Assembly (NCBI GenBank): GCA_903936645.1
Contig: CAIZWI010000122.1
Location: 1-35,551 of the forward strand
Origin: an uncultured Verrucomicrobia subdivision 3 bacterium
GTDB taxonomy: Bacteria > Verrucomicrobiota > Verrucomicrobiia > Limisphaerales > UBA11358
Length of the DNA stretch: 35,551 bases
Reading direction: 5' to 3'
The notes beneath the pieces were generated by a model. The model was not told where the DNA came from. It was given only the letters and a program-made list of their open reading frames with translations, and made no database searches. Shown here piece after piece: positions 26,001 through 34,167 of this stretch; positions within the stretch are counted from its first letter, which is position 1, and each line of letters opens with the position of its first letter. The position numbers and the translations under genes are program-made.

Positions 26001-29000
26001 CTCCAGCAAACTGGCCTGTATAACGACACGCCCAACGGCAGTTTCGGTGGCATCTGGCAGGGCGGCGGTGGGTTGGTGGGGGATGCTTCCGGGGCCGTTT
26101 TTCTCATGACCGGGAATGGTGATTTTAACACCAATTATCCGGTGCTCACCCAAGCCAACTTGAGCCAAAGCTTTCTGAAATTCAGCCCCGGCAGCGGGCT
26201 GGTGCTCACCGACTACTTTACCCCTTATAACCAGGCCGCGCTCACCGCCGTGGATCTGGACCTCGCGGCCGGCTGTCCCATGGGCCTGCCGGATGCCGCC
26301 GGCAGTGTCGCGCATCCGCACCTGCTGGTGGGTGCCGGCAAGGACGGAACCATCTACCTGGTGGACCGGGACAATCTGGGGCATTACAACAGTGCGCAAG
26401 ACAGCCAGATCGTGGCCGAGCTGCCCAACGCGATGGGCATCCCCCCGAGTTATCCGGTGCCCGCTTATTTTAATAACACCCTCTATTACCAGGCCTCCAG
26501 TGACGTCATGCGGGCCTTCGCCCTCACGAACGCCACCCTCAGCCCCGCTCCGGTGGCCGTGTCCAGCACCACCTTTGGTCCGCCGGGCGGCGTGCCCAGT
26601 ATTTCGGCCAATGGCACCAGCAACGCCATTGTCTGGGTCGTGCAAACCGATGGCTGGCCCGGCGGCGGCACCGCCGTGTTGCACGCTTATAATGCCACCA
26701 ACCTGGCCGAACTGTATAATAGTAGTCAGGCTCCAAAACGCGATATTCCCGGCCCGGCGGTCAAGTGGGTCGCGCCCACGGTGGCCGGGGGCAAGGTTTA
26801 TGTCGGTGGCGATTTTACCCTCGACGTCTTTGGCGTGGGGGCTTTTCTACCCACCCCCACCGTCTCGCCCGCCGCCGGCAACTTCACCAATTCGGTCGTC
26901 GTCACCCTGGCGGATGCCGTGGCCGGAGCGGCAATTTATTATACCGTGGATGGCACCACCCCGGGCACGAATTCCTTGCTCTACACCGGCCCCTTGGTGC
27001 TGACGAACACCACGGGCTTGCAAGTGATCGCCACCCTCCCCGGCGCCGTGAGCAGCAGTGTGGTGGTGGCCCCCTTTATCAGCAGCACCACCGTTGGCTC
27101 CGGCACCGGCTTGACCGGTGCCTACTATGCCGGCCAGGCTGGAACCTTCACCAACTCGCCCACATTGGTCCGGGTCGATCCCACCATTAATTTTGATTGG
27201 AGTTCCGTCGGGCCGGCGACGAACATTGGCCCGGAAATCTTTACCACCATATGGACGGGTTCCATCCAGCCCCAGTTCAACGAGACCTATACGTTCTATA
27301 CCACCGTGGATGACGGGGTGCGCCTGTTCGTGAATGGCCAGGAACTGATTAATGAATGGGTGGGCGAGCCGACCACCACCTATCAGGCCGCCTTCCCCAT
27401 GAAAGCCGGGCAACTCTACACGATTGAGATGGACTACTTCCAGGGCTTGTATGGTGCCGTGGCCAAGTTGCAATGGTTCAGCCCCTCCCAGCCGCTTTCT
27501 CTCGTGCCCACCAGCCAGCTTTATCCCTACACGAATCCTCCGCCCGTGGCCGTGCTGACCGCCCCGCTCAATGGCACGTCCACCACTGCCGGTTCCAGCC
27601 TTACCCTCACGGCGAATGCCGCGGCCCAATACAATCGTCTCGATCAAGTGTCGTTTTATACCAATGGGGTGTATGTCGGCGTGGTTAGCAACGCCCCCTA
27701 TGCTCTCACCATCGGCGGCCTGGCCCCGGGCAGTCTCGCCATCACCGCCGTGGCCACCGATGGCAGTGGCCTGACCGGCACTTCTGCCCCGGTCACGATC
27801 ACCATTAATGCCGGCAGCTCCGCCGCTTATGGGCTCACCAATCGCGACCTGGTTGCCCCCGCCTTTAACCTGTCCGCCACTGGGAGTGGCACCCTGCCGC
27901 TCACCCTGTCCCAAGTGGGGGTTTTCAGCGACACCACCAATCTGGTCCCCGCCCGCGGCCTGCTGCCCTATGCGCCCAATGCCCCGTTCTGGTCGGATAA
28001 CGCCATCAAAAGCCGCTGGCTGGCAGTGCCGTGGAATGGTGGCTTGGCCACCCCGGACCAGCAAATTGGTTTTACCACCAATGGCGCCTGGTCATTTCCG
28101 GCCGGCTCGGTTTTCGTCAAACATTTCTCCCTCGTCACCGACCAAACCCAGTCGAATGCGCCCTTGCGCCGGCTGGAGACCCGCCTGCTCGTGCGGGATA
28201 ATTATGGGGCCGTTTTTGGGGCCACCTATAAATGGCGGCCGGACAACAGTGATGCCGATCTGCTGACCAATAGTTTGAATGAGAACATCATCATCACCAA
28301 CAGCACCGGCACCGAGACCCAAACGTGGTTTTATCCAAGCCCGGCCAACTGTCTCTCGTGTCATACCGCGGCCGCAGGCTATGTGCTGGGGGTCAACACG
28401 CGCCAGCTTAACGGGAATTTCAATTATCCCGGCACCGGCGTGGCCGACAACCAATTACGGGCATTGAACCATCTGGGCCTGTTCAATCCCGCCTTTGATG
28501 AGGCCGGCATTACGAATTTTTCCCAAATGGTGGCCCTCACCAATCAAAATGCCACGCTGGAAAATCGCGTGCGTTCCTACGTGGATGTCAATTGCGCCTA
28601 TTGCCATATGCCCGGCGGGTCGGGGCGTAGTTTCGATGCGCGTTATGACACGCCGCTGGCCAGCCAAAACCTGATCTACGGTCCGGTGGTCGCCAATTTG
28701 GGGGTGGACAATGCTTATGTGGTCAAACCCCAGGACATTTGGCGCTCCATGCTCTATCAACGTGCCAACAGCCTGGTGCGCGGGGTGAAAATGCCGCCCC
28801 TGGGTCATTATCTGGTGGATACCAACGGCATGGCGGTCATGGCCGCGTGGATTAACAGTCTCCCGGGCATCCCGGCGCTGCCTCCGCCCGCCATCAATCC
28901 CGCCGGCGCCAGTTTCGTTAATGCAATCCAGGTTGCCTTGCAACCGCCAGACACCAATGCCACACTCTATTACACGCTGGATGGGTCCCTGCCCACGCCG

Positions 29001-29342
29001 ACCTCCTTCGCCTATGCCGGTCCGTTCGTCCTGACCAACAGTGCCACGGTCAGCGTCAACGCGTTCGAAGCCGGTTACACCAACAGCATTGCCGTCAGCC
29101 GCGTGTTTACCATTCAACCGCCGGTGGTCTTTACCGGTGCGTGCCTGTATACCAACGGCGGATTTGCCGTGCAAATCGTCGGGATCATCGGCAAAACCTA
29201 TGTCTTGCAAACCAGTCCCGACCTCGTGAATTGGTCGTCCGTGAGTACCAATGCGGCCACCGTTTCCCCGCTTTATTTGCTGGACCCGCTCAATAATCCG
29301 GCCGGACCGGCCCGCTTCTACCGGGCCTACCAGCAACCATGA
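23049..29342 (+). CDS. Giant secreted multidomain protein: LamG, Ig, quinoprotein propeller, PA14, diheme cytochrome-like
   Basis: A 2097-residue exported protein. After a long signal peptide (about 1-64) the order is: LamG 1 (68-274), Ig-like (279-361), LamG 2 (364-572), Ig-like (574-660), Ig-like (662-749) and a PQQ-like beta-propeller (about 751-1264; DVLVGQHDSLRTGANTNE, GTVYAFDADDN, KDGTIYLVDRDN). Next are a chitobiase-C-terminal-like repeat (1268-1344), PA14 (1351-1494) and an Ig-like domain (1496-1587). An SO2930-type diheme cytochrome region follows (about 1593-1944), then a second chitobiase-like repeat (1945-2026) and a C-terminal module ending RFYRAYQQP. The haem motifs are CLSCH (1768-1772) and CAYCH (1849-1853), with a possible axial Met at 1915 (KMPPLG). 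It may be a surface redox protein bound to polysaccharide; the substrate is unknown. An alternative start at 23076 has a better ribosome site (GAGGG). Confidence 0.93.
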   Translation: MSCKIIEGIMHGSHSTGQALDRLSGRVRHAQVAGKLTALRVVNALGLGLIVLAGGWFGVPSLAAQGTGIVGYWQFNNAAHPGWDSSTWGHALAPLHGTLQFTNDGPFGTSVYLDGQTTLTTSSGNFPACLPTNASPYTIAVWEKADPKGAANGGFVGWGLNSYGQGNNFRLNGPSSVVNYWYGDDFIISGLTNDPSDGQWHALVVTWDGLTQTFYEDGLKAASQTPPPPNVQPTDFVVGQTTADVNFTGWLADLLILNRALTPAEVAAYQAGNWQIPAVPGTPLATASNPVPAGITLTLSVPVTGTSPFQYQWQKNGTNISGATAATLVLTNILISDAGGYAVQVGNVLGTNTSPTLKVTVNPGMITAGYWPFNNPTNLGVDRGSLFNPLTAASGQPVYSPDGPFGGSVYLDGNSALTTLSGLFPNGVPTNAAPYTVAVWEKTASGCPNNGGIVGWGFNSASQANSFRLNGHFSLENYWYANDFISGTGTNDPKDGQWHALAVTWDGTLQTMYVDGVSVGSQASPPPNVQPANFIVGKTTADVNFNGWLANLLITSRALTPAEIALYQTGNWSAPPGVVQPVAAPANVVAAGTTVSLSVPETGTPPFSYQWLRNGTNLPWGNAATLVLTNLAVADSGDYSVQVANPAGTVTSPALTVSAIVPGSLYFTQQPAPVTNYENGLATFTATVAGTAPITLQWQCNGTNLPGQNLNWLILPNLQTNQAGIYTLLACNRLSTNVSAPAQLTVLPVPAGRGYDVLVGQHDSLRTGANTNEFVLTPGNVSATTFGKLFTRSVDGAVYAQPLYVAGLNFPGRGVHNTLFVATQHGTVYAFDADDNQGANAAPLWQTSFINPAAGVMPNLAVYCGDIPYEECIAATPVIDLAGGTLYVEAVTAETTNGVEHDVQRLHALNLLTGAEQTNSPVVIQGSVPGTGVGGDGTNIVFDGNLEQCRPALLLQNGQIYFAFSSHCDSGNYHGWVMAYDAHTLQQTGLYNDTPNGSFGGIWQGGGGLVGDASGAVFLMTGNGDFNTNYPVLTQANLSQSFLKFSPGSGLVLTDYFTPYNQAALTAVDLDLAAGCPMGLPDAAGSVAHPHLLVGAGKDGTIYLVDRDNLGHYNSAQDSQIVAELPNAMGIPPSYPVPAYFNNTLYYQASSDVMRAFALTNATLSPAPVAVSSTTFGPPGGVPSISANGTSNAIVWVVQTDGWPGGGTAVLHAYNATNLAELYNSSQAPKRDIPGPAVKWVAPTVAGGKVYVGGDFTLDVFGVGAFLPTPTVSPAAGNFTNSVVVTLADAVAGAAIYYTVDGTTPGTNSLLYTGPLVLTNTTGLQVIATLPGAVSSSVVVAPFISSTTVGSGTGLTGAYYAGQAGTFTNSPTLVRVDPTINFDWSSVGPATNIGPEIFTTIWTGSIQPQFNETYTFYTTVDDGVRLFVNGQELINEWVGEPTTTYQAAFPMKAGQLYTIEMDYFQGLYGAVAKLQWFSPSQPLSLVPTSQLYPYTNPPPVAVLTAPLNGTSTTAGSSLTLTANAAAQYNRLDQVSFYTNGVYVGVVSNAPYALTIGGLAPGSLAITAVATDGSGLTGTSAPVTITINAGSSAAYGLTNRDLVAPAFNLSATGSGTLPLTLSQVGVFSDTTNLVPARGLLPYAPNAPFWSDNAIKSRWLAVPWNGGLATPDQQIGFTTNGAWSFPAGSVFVKHFSLVTDQTQSNAPLRRLETRLLVRDNYGAVFGATYKWRPDNSDADLLTNSLNENIIITNSTGTETQTWFYPSPANCLSCHTAAAGYVLGVNTRQLNGNFNYPGTGVADNQLRALNHLGLFNPAFDEAGITNFSQMVALTNQNATLENRVRSYVDVNCAYCHMPGGSGRSFDARYDTPLASQNLIYGPVVANLGVDNAYVVKPQDIWRSMLYQRANSLVRGVKMPPLGHYLVDTNGMAVMAAWINSLPGIPALPPPAINPAGASFVNAIQVALQPPDTNATLYYTLDGSLPTPTSFAYAGPFVLTNSATVSVNAFEAGYTNSIAVSRVFTIQPPVVFTGACLYTNGGFAVQIVGIIGKTYVLQTSPDLVNWSSVSTNAATVSPLYLLDPLNNPAGPARFYRAYQQP
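23252..24765 (+). repeat. Tandem LamG-Ig duplication inside the giant gene
   Basis: Two LamG units (about 23252-23870 and 24140-24765), each followed by an Ig-like domain, are clearly related. Shared blocks include FGxSVYLDGxxxLTT, YTxAVWEK, NGGxVGWGxNS, DGQWHAL and PPPNVQPxxFxVGxTTADVNFxGWLAxLLI. The conservation extends to DNA in the last block, consistent with a fairly recent internal duplication. Confidence 0.8.
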
Positions 29343-29352
29343 TGGCCCCGGT

Positions 29353-29919
29353 ATGAAAACCTTGTGGATGGCCCTCGGTTTAATGGTGGCGCTGGGTTGC
29401 GCCGCTCCTGCCCGGCACACCTCCACCACCCCGGCCCTGGCGGGCCCGCTCAGTTCGGGGAGCCTGCCGGTGACCCCGGCGCCAGCCCGGGTCGCCCCCG
29501 CGCTTACCCCGGCGCAACGCGCCGAAGTCATCCGCACCAATTGCCTCCAAGGCGCGCGTTACATTTGCGGCCGGGTGTTGCAAATCCGCACCAATGGCGT
29601 GGTGGTGGACAGCGGCTACACGGACCTCATGGATGTCCATTACCGGCAGTTATGGCGCGTGCCCGGCACGGCCAGCGTCCATCGCGATCCTGCCATGGTG
29701 GAGATCAGCCGGCCGGGCGCGCCCTGTGTCGGCCTGGTATTTTTGACCGACCTCCCCCGCCGCCCGCCCCTCCGGCTTTACGATTACGTTTCCATTCACG
29801 CCTATCCCGTCGGGCAATATACGTATACCCCGGTGCCGGGGGTGCAAAAAACCATTCGCGAATTTGCCGTCCGGCTGTCCATGGCCATGCATTTGCAACT
29901 GAACGCGCCGCCGAAATAA
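29353..29919 (+). CDS. Small secreted protein, probable lipoprotein, unknown function
   Basis: A 188-residue protein I do not recognise. It starts with MKTLWMALGLMVALGCAAPA, a signal peptide whose ALGC could be a lipoprotein attachment site, although the -3 position is Ala instead of Leu. A Pro/Ala/Thr-rich stretch to about residue 55 follows. The globular part contains ALTPAQRAEVIRTNCLQGARYICGRVLQI, then a beta-rich segment with GVVVDSGYTDLMD and LYDYVSIHAYPVGQYTY. Its start is 10 bases after the stop of the giant redox protein, so it is probably cotranscribed and may act with it at the cell surface. It has three cysteines beyond the signal peptide. Longer upstream starts overlap the giant gene and are unlikely. 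Confidence 0.72.
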   Translation: MKTLWMALGLMVALGCAAPARHTSTTPALAGPLSSGSLPVTPAPARVAPALTPAQRAEVIRTNCLQGARYICGRVLQIRTNGVVVDSGYTDLMDVHYRQLWRVPGTASVHRDPAMVEISRPGAPCVGLVFLTDLPRRPPLRLYDYVSIHAYPVGQYTYTPVPGVQKTIREFAVRLSMAMHLQLNAPPK

Positions 29920-29952
29920 GCGGCGTGCGCCGCCTGCCAGGCCATGGCCTGG
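29920..29952. terminator. Tandem hairpins between convergent genes
   Basis: GCGGCG-TG-CGCCGC (29920-29933) is followed by the near-perfect palindrome CCAGGCC-AT-GGCCTGG (29937-29952) and then TTTAG. Both stems fill the 34-base gap between the convergent stops. They could stop transcription from both sides, although the T-tracts are short. Confidence 0.5.
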
Positions 29953-29953
29953 T

Positions 29954-31729
29954 TTAGTGGGCGGTTACGGAACCAGCGTAGATCCCATTGGTAAACTGGC
30001 TCGTGGCGATCAGCGAACCTTGCGCGTCCCATTGGCGGGCGGGGCCGTCGGCCACCAGGCCAAAAAAGCGGCGGGCGAGGTCACGAGCCTGGGGCTGGGT
30101 ATTCCAGTTGGACTCGCTTTTTTTCCGGCCATTGGGCCAGTACTGGGTCCAGGTGGCATGATTGTTTTCCAGCTCATGGGACCAGGTCCACAGAATTATC
30201 CCCTGAGGTGACCAAAAGGTTTCTTTACCGGTTTTGCGACCCTGCCGGTAGGTCACCCGGTGTTGCTTGGTGCCATTGGGATAAAAATCCGTTTCCGGCC
30301 CATCCAGCAGATAGCGGCCATTGATGCCAATCCGCGCACTCCATTGCGAACGGAGCCGGCCATTCGGAAATGTTTCGGAAAACGCTTTCAAAATACCGCC
30401 CTGATGGTCCGGGACCCCGTCGCCCGCGTCGGAAAACAGCCACGCTTCATTCAATTCGTAATCCAGGCAGGGCTGGGTTTCCGTCGTCAAAATGTGAATC
30501 ACCCCATTCGGAGCCTGGCGCGTGGTGACGTACCCGAGGGTGCCGTTGGTGCCCCGGTCATGCACGGGGAGTTGCACCGGCAATGGTTTGATGTGCCAGG
30601 AACTGCCGCTGTTCGTTGAAATGGCCGCAAAGCAACCGTTGCCAAACCGCCAGCCGGCGGGCGGCACCCGCATGATTTTTTGCAAATAGGCGTCGCTGAC
30701 AAAGAAGAGGTTGCCATCCGCCAGCCGGATGAGCGACGGACGCTGGGCGCTCCCCAAAGGCGGGAAGGCCGAGGCGGTGCTGGTGCTCCAACTGGCCCCC
30801 CAATTCGTGGAGGTGTTTTGGGGGGACCAGCCATCGACCGCCGCATTTTTGCCACCGATCGAAAGCAAATGGCCCCGGTCATCCAGCGGCACGATGGTGG
30901 AATGCCGGCCACCGGTGCGGCCCGGCAGTTGCTGCCAGTGCACGCCCTCATCCGTGCTGCGCCATAAAAAGCTGGTGGCTTTCTGGCCATCCATGGCGAA
31001 ATAGATCGCGCCGTCCGCCCCGCGAAAGGCACTCGTGATGGGCTGGGCTTCATATTCCGTCGCCGGCTGGGTCAGCCCGGGCAGGGACAATGTCCAGGTG
31101 GCACCGTTGTCCAGGGAGGTGGCCAGTTTAAACGGCACCCAGTCAGAAAACCCCCGGCCGCCGCCGAAGAACCAGGTTTTTTGGCCGTCCTGCCAGAGCA
31201 GACCGGACTGGTCGTTGAGGTTTTTAAAATCGAAAAACAATTCCGGCAGGTCCCATTCCTCCGCCCCGCAGCGCAGGCGTGCCTGCACAAAGGTGGTGGT
31301 CAGCGCGTTTTCGCTCTCCCCGGGCGGAGTGCTGAACCAAACCGCCAGGGCGTCGCCATTGGGCAGGATGGTGAACCCCGGAGAGTGGTTGTGGGTGAAC
31401 ACCGCGGGGTCCAGGCCGGTCAGCGCGGCCACGTTGTTGGTGGCATTTTCCGGCGGGATCGGCAGCGCAAAACGGACCGTGAACCACGGGATTTTCGGAT
31501 CCGGTCCATAATGGGCCGGGGCCGTGCTTTGCTTGACGGCGGCTTGGTTGAAGGGCAGGGGGCGGTCCGGCGTGACGTTCAAGAGATTGGTGGCCGGCAG
31601 GGTGAACCCGGCGGCTTCGACGAACACAGTCACATTCGTCTGGGCGGCCGCCGGCAGGACCAGCGCGGCCAGCAGCCCGCAGCTCGCCGCGGTGAGCCAC
31701 CTGGCGCGGGATGATTGATCAAGGCACAT
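29954..31729 (-). CDS. Sialidase-like BNR protein with C-terminal MORN-like repeats
   Basis: A 591-residue exported protein from the ATG at 31729. The signal peptide is SCGLLAALVLPAAAQ near residues 17-31. The main domain is a six-bladed propeller of the BNR/sialidase superfamily with Asp-box-type repeats: SLDNGATW (about 207), STDEGVHW (about 259), STNWGASW (about 309) and STNSGSSW (about 370). Residues about 460-591 are MORN/YwqK-like repeats (GPETDFYPNG, GKETFWSPQG, YWPNGRKKSE, DGPARQWDAQG), an unusual fusion for a propeller glycosidase. It follows the GH95 gene by 40 bases and is last in the operon. It could be an exo-sialidase or another propeller glycan enzyme; I could not confirm the arginine triad. 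Confidence 0.8.
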   Translation of the reverse strand: MCLDQSSRARWLTAASCGLLAALVLPAAAQTNVTVFVEAAGFTLPATNLLNVTPDRPLPFNQAAVKQSTAPAHYGPDPKIPWFTVRFALPIPPENATNNVAALTGLDPAVFTHNHSPGFTILPNGDALAVWFSTPPGESENALTTTFVQARLRCGAEEWDLPELFFDFKNLNDQSGLLWQDGQKTWFFGGGRGFSDWVPFKLATSLDNGATWTLSLPGLTQPATEYEAQPITSAFRGADGAIYFAMDGQKATSFLWRSTDEGVHWQQLPGRTGGRHSTIVPLDDRGHLLSIGGKNAAVDGWSPQNTSTNWGASWSTSTASAFPPLGSAQRPSLIRLADGNLFFVSDAYLQKIMRVPPAGWRFGNGCFAAISTNSGSSWHIKPLPVQLPVHDRGTNGTLGYVTTRQAPNGVIHILTTETQPCLDYELNEAWLFSDAGDGVPDHQGGILKAFSETFPNGRLRSQWSARIGINGRYLLDGPETDFYPNGTKQHRVTYRQGRKTGKETFWSPQGIILWTWSHELENNHATWTQYWPNGRKKSESNWNTQPQARDLARRFFGLVADGPARQWDAQGSLIATSQFTNGIYAGSVTAH

Positions 31730-31769
31730 AAAAAATTCAGTTGGAATCCACGCAACTCTGGGGCGGTGG

Positions 31770-34121
31770 TCAGGGGTTTTCGCGGTGGACTTGCAAAGCC
31801 GCATCCACCACATAGCGGGCACCCCTCTCGGTCGTCAGCCAGGTTTCCTTCTGCCCGTGGCGAAGCACGCAAGGTCTGCCGAGCCGGGAGGTAATCTCCG
31901 CTCGCACCAGCGCGCCGTGCTGCCAGGTTTCCGCCACCACAAACCCATCCCGCGCACACAGTCCGCTGACGGAACCATCCGGCCAGGTCGTGGGCAGGGC
32001 CGGTAACAATTCCAGCAAGCGGCAGTCGTTTTGGGCACCGTGCGCAACCACTTGCTGGCTTTGCAGCAGCAGTTCCGCGATCCCGGCCGTGGCCCCGAAA
32101 TTACCGTCAATCTGAAAGGGACCGCACAAGTCGAGCAGGTTGGGCTGGGTTTTGCGCTGAAACAAACTGTTCAACTGCCGGTAGGCGAAGTCGCCATCCC
32201 CCACCCGCGCCCACAGGGGCATGCGCCAGGCATAACTCCACCCGGTGCTCCCATCGCCGCGCCATTGCAGCAGCACCCGGGCGGCGGCGAACGCGTTGGT
32301 GTCCGCCGGCGTGATGTCATTGCCCGGATACAAGGCCCAGAGCGGAGACATGTGGCGGTGCACGTTGTTGGGCTTGTCCACATCGTCGAGCCACTCCTGA
32401 AGTTGACCGTGCCGGCCGGTTTGGTTCGGCGGCAGTTGGTCGCGCAGGACGGCCAGCTGGCCGGCGAACGTTTTGTCCCGGCCCAGAATGTTCGCGGCGG
32501 CAATGGTATGATTAAACAAGGCGCGGATGATTTGATTGTCCATCGTGGGGCCGGTCGTGAGTTCGCCTTGCTCGGGAGAATAGGCCGGCGAGGTCACGAG
32601 CCAGCCGGTTTTGGCGTGCCGCACCAGGGCGTCCACAAAGAACAGCGCCGCGGATCTGAGCTCGGGATAAGCGCGCGCCAGGAATGGTTTGTCGCCGGTA
32701 AAACTATAATGTTCCCACAAGTGCTGGCAGAGCCAGGCCCCGCCCGTGGGCCACACGCCATCGATGCCGTTAATGGGGGCGGAACCGCGCCACAGATCGG
32801 TGTTATGATGCGCGACCCAGCCCCGGAAACCATACTGCTCCCGGGCGGTGCGGGCACCACTAATAGCGAGATCATCAATCAGGCCAAACAAGGGGGCATG
32901 GCATTCGCTCAAATTACCCACTTCCGCCGGCCAGTAATTCATTTCGCAATTGATGTTCAGGGTCCATTTGCTTTCCCAGGGGGGATCGAGCTGGTCGTTC
33001 CACAGGCCTTGCAGATTCGCCGGCTGCCCGCCCGCGCGGCTGCTGGCAATCAAGAGGTAACGGCCATATTGGAAATAGAGCGCCGCCAGACCGGGATCGT
33101 TGGTGAGCCCGGAAACTTTCACCTGCTTTAACCGCAGATCGGTCGCCTGGGTTTCGCGGTCGGTCTGCCCCAGGTCCAGGTGCACGCGCTGAAACAATGG
33201 TTGATAATCCCGCTCATGGGCCGCCCGCAATGCCGCCAGGCTGTGCCGGGCTGCCCTGGCCAGGTCATGGGCGCAACGCTTGGCCGGGTCAGCCGTGATG
33301 TCCTGGAAATTCTTAAAACTCGTGGCGGCCACCAATACCAGGGTGACGTCATCCGCCTGGTCGACGGTGATCACCGCGCCTTCGTGGGTGACCCGGCCCC
33401 CCTTGCTAAGGACCTTAACCCGCGCTTCAAAGCGCAGGCCGCCTGCTTCCACCTGGCCATCCAGCGCCAGGGTGTCGTTGGCGAGTGCCCGCGTCGAGGC
33501 GTTGGTGTGCGGACTGGTCAATTGCACGGTGAAGCTCAGCCGGCCGGGCTGGTCGGCCGCGCAATGCAGCACGATGGCCTGGTCAGGATGGCTGGCGAAA
33601 GCCTCGCGCTGGAAGGTGACCCCTTGCGCTTGGTAAGCCACCGTGGCCACAGCGGTGTTCAAATCCAATGCCCGATAATAATTGGTGGGGTTGTCCCCGC
33701 CGAGAAAATGCAGGTGCAGGTCGCCAAACGGTTGGTAAGCCTTCTGGCGCGAGGGAGTGCCCAGAAAATTGCTTTTCGCCAGCACCCCGGCCTCGCGGTT
33801 TTGGCCGGCGGCCAGCAGCGCGCGAATCGCCGGCAGCGCCTGCGGCCCGTTCGTATTGGCGTAATCATGCGGCTGCCCGGTCCACAGGGTATCCTCATTA
33901 AACTGGATGCGTTCGTCGGTGACGCCGCCGAAAATCATGGCGCCAAGGCGGCCATTGCCAATCGGCAGGGCCTCGGTCCATTTCACCGCGGGCTGGGCGT
34001 ACCCGAGGGTGGTGTCGTTGGTGGCCCTGGTCTGTCCCGGGGCAGGCATCGTCAGCAGGGCCAGCGCCAGGGCCGCCGCCCGCCGGCGCCATGGGGGGGT
34101 AAGCAATGAAAATAAGTGCAT
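31770..34121 (-). CDS. Secreted alpha-L-fucosidase, GH95 family
   Basis: An inverting fucosidase (family activity mainly alpha-1,2-L-fucosidase; some members are galactosidases). It has 783 residues from the ATG at 34121, opening with a signal peptide that ends near PAPGQ. An N-terminal GH95 beta-domain follows (PLGNGRLGAM-like LPIGNGRLGAMIFGG, FNEDTLWTGQPHDY), then the (alpha/alpha)6 catalytic domain. Predicted active-site residues are N389 and N391 in LNINCEMNYWPAE and the general acid E517 in TSPAYSPEQGE. They match the Asn/Asn/Glu arrangement known for Bifidobacterium AfcA. The start 34145 is also possible. It lies 46 bases after the propeller glycosidase gene, in an operon with a GH2 beta-galactosidase, suggesting substrates with Fuc-Gal ends. 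Confidence 0.92.
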   Translation of the reverse strand: MHLFSLLTPPWRRRAAALALALLTMPAPGQTRATNDTTLGYAQPAVKWTEALPIGNGRLGAMIFGGVTDERIQFNEDTLWTGQPHDYANTNGPQALPAIRALLAAGQNREAGVLAKSNFLGTPSRQKAYQPFGDLHLHFLGGDNPTNYYRALDLNTAVATVAYQAQGVTFQREAFASHPDQAIVLHCAADQPGRLSFTVQLTSPHTNASTRALANDTLALDGQVEAGGLRFEARVKVLSKGGRVTHEGAVITVDQADDVTLVLVAATSFKNFQDITADPAKRCAHDLARAARHSLAALRAAHERDYQPLFQRVHLDLGQTDRETQATDLRLKQVKVSGLTNDPGLAALYFQYGRYLLIASSRAGGQPANLQGLWNDQLDPPWESKWTLNINCEMNYWPAEVGNLSECHAPLFGLIDDLAISGARTAREQYGFRGWVAHHNTDLWRGSAPINGIDGVWPTGGAWLCQHLWEHYSFTGDKPFLARAYPELRSAALFFVDALVRHAKTGWLVTSPAYSPEQGELTTGPTMDNQIIRALFNHTIAAANILGRDKTFAGQLAVLRDQLPPNQTGRHGQLQEWLDDVDKPNNVHRHMSPLWALYPGNDITPADTNAFAAARVLLQWRGDGSTGWSYAWRMPLWARVGDGDFAYRQLNSLFQRKTQPNLLDLCGPFQIDGNFGATAGIAELLLQSQQVVAHGAQNDCRLLELLPALPTTWPDGSVSGLCARDGFVVAETWQHGALVRAEITSRLGRPCVLRHGQKETWLTTERGARYVVDAALQVHRENP

Positions 34122-34167
34122 GGGGTATATCTTGGATAAAAACATGATGGCCGGCATTTGCCTGGGG

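Noticed and set aside
25038..26684. 548-codon minus-strand frame opposite the giant gene
   Set aside because: Glycine/histidine-rich antisense of a propeller domain; no family resemblance. The same applies to frames at 23415-24878 and 26847-28064.
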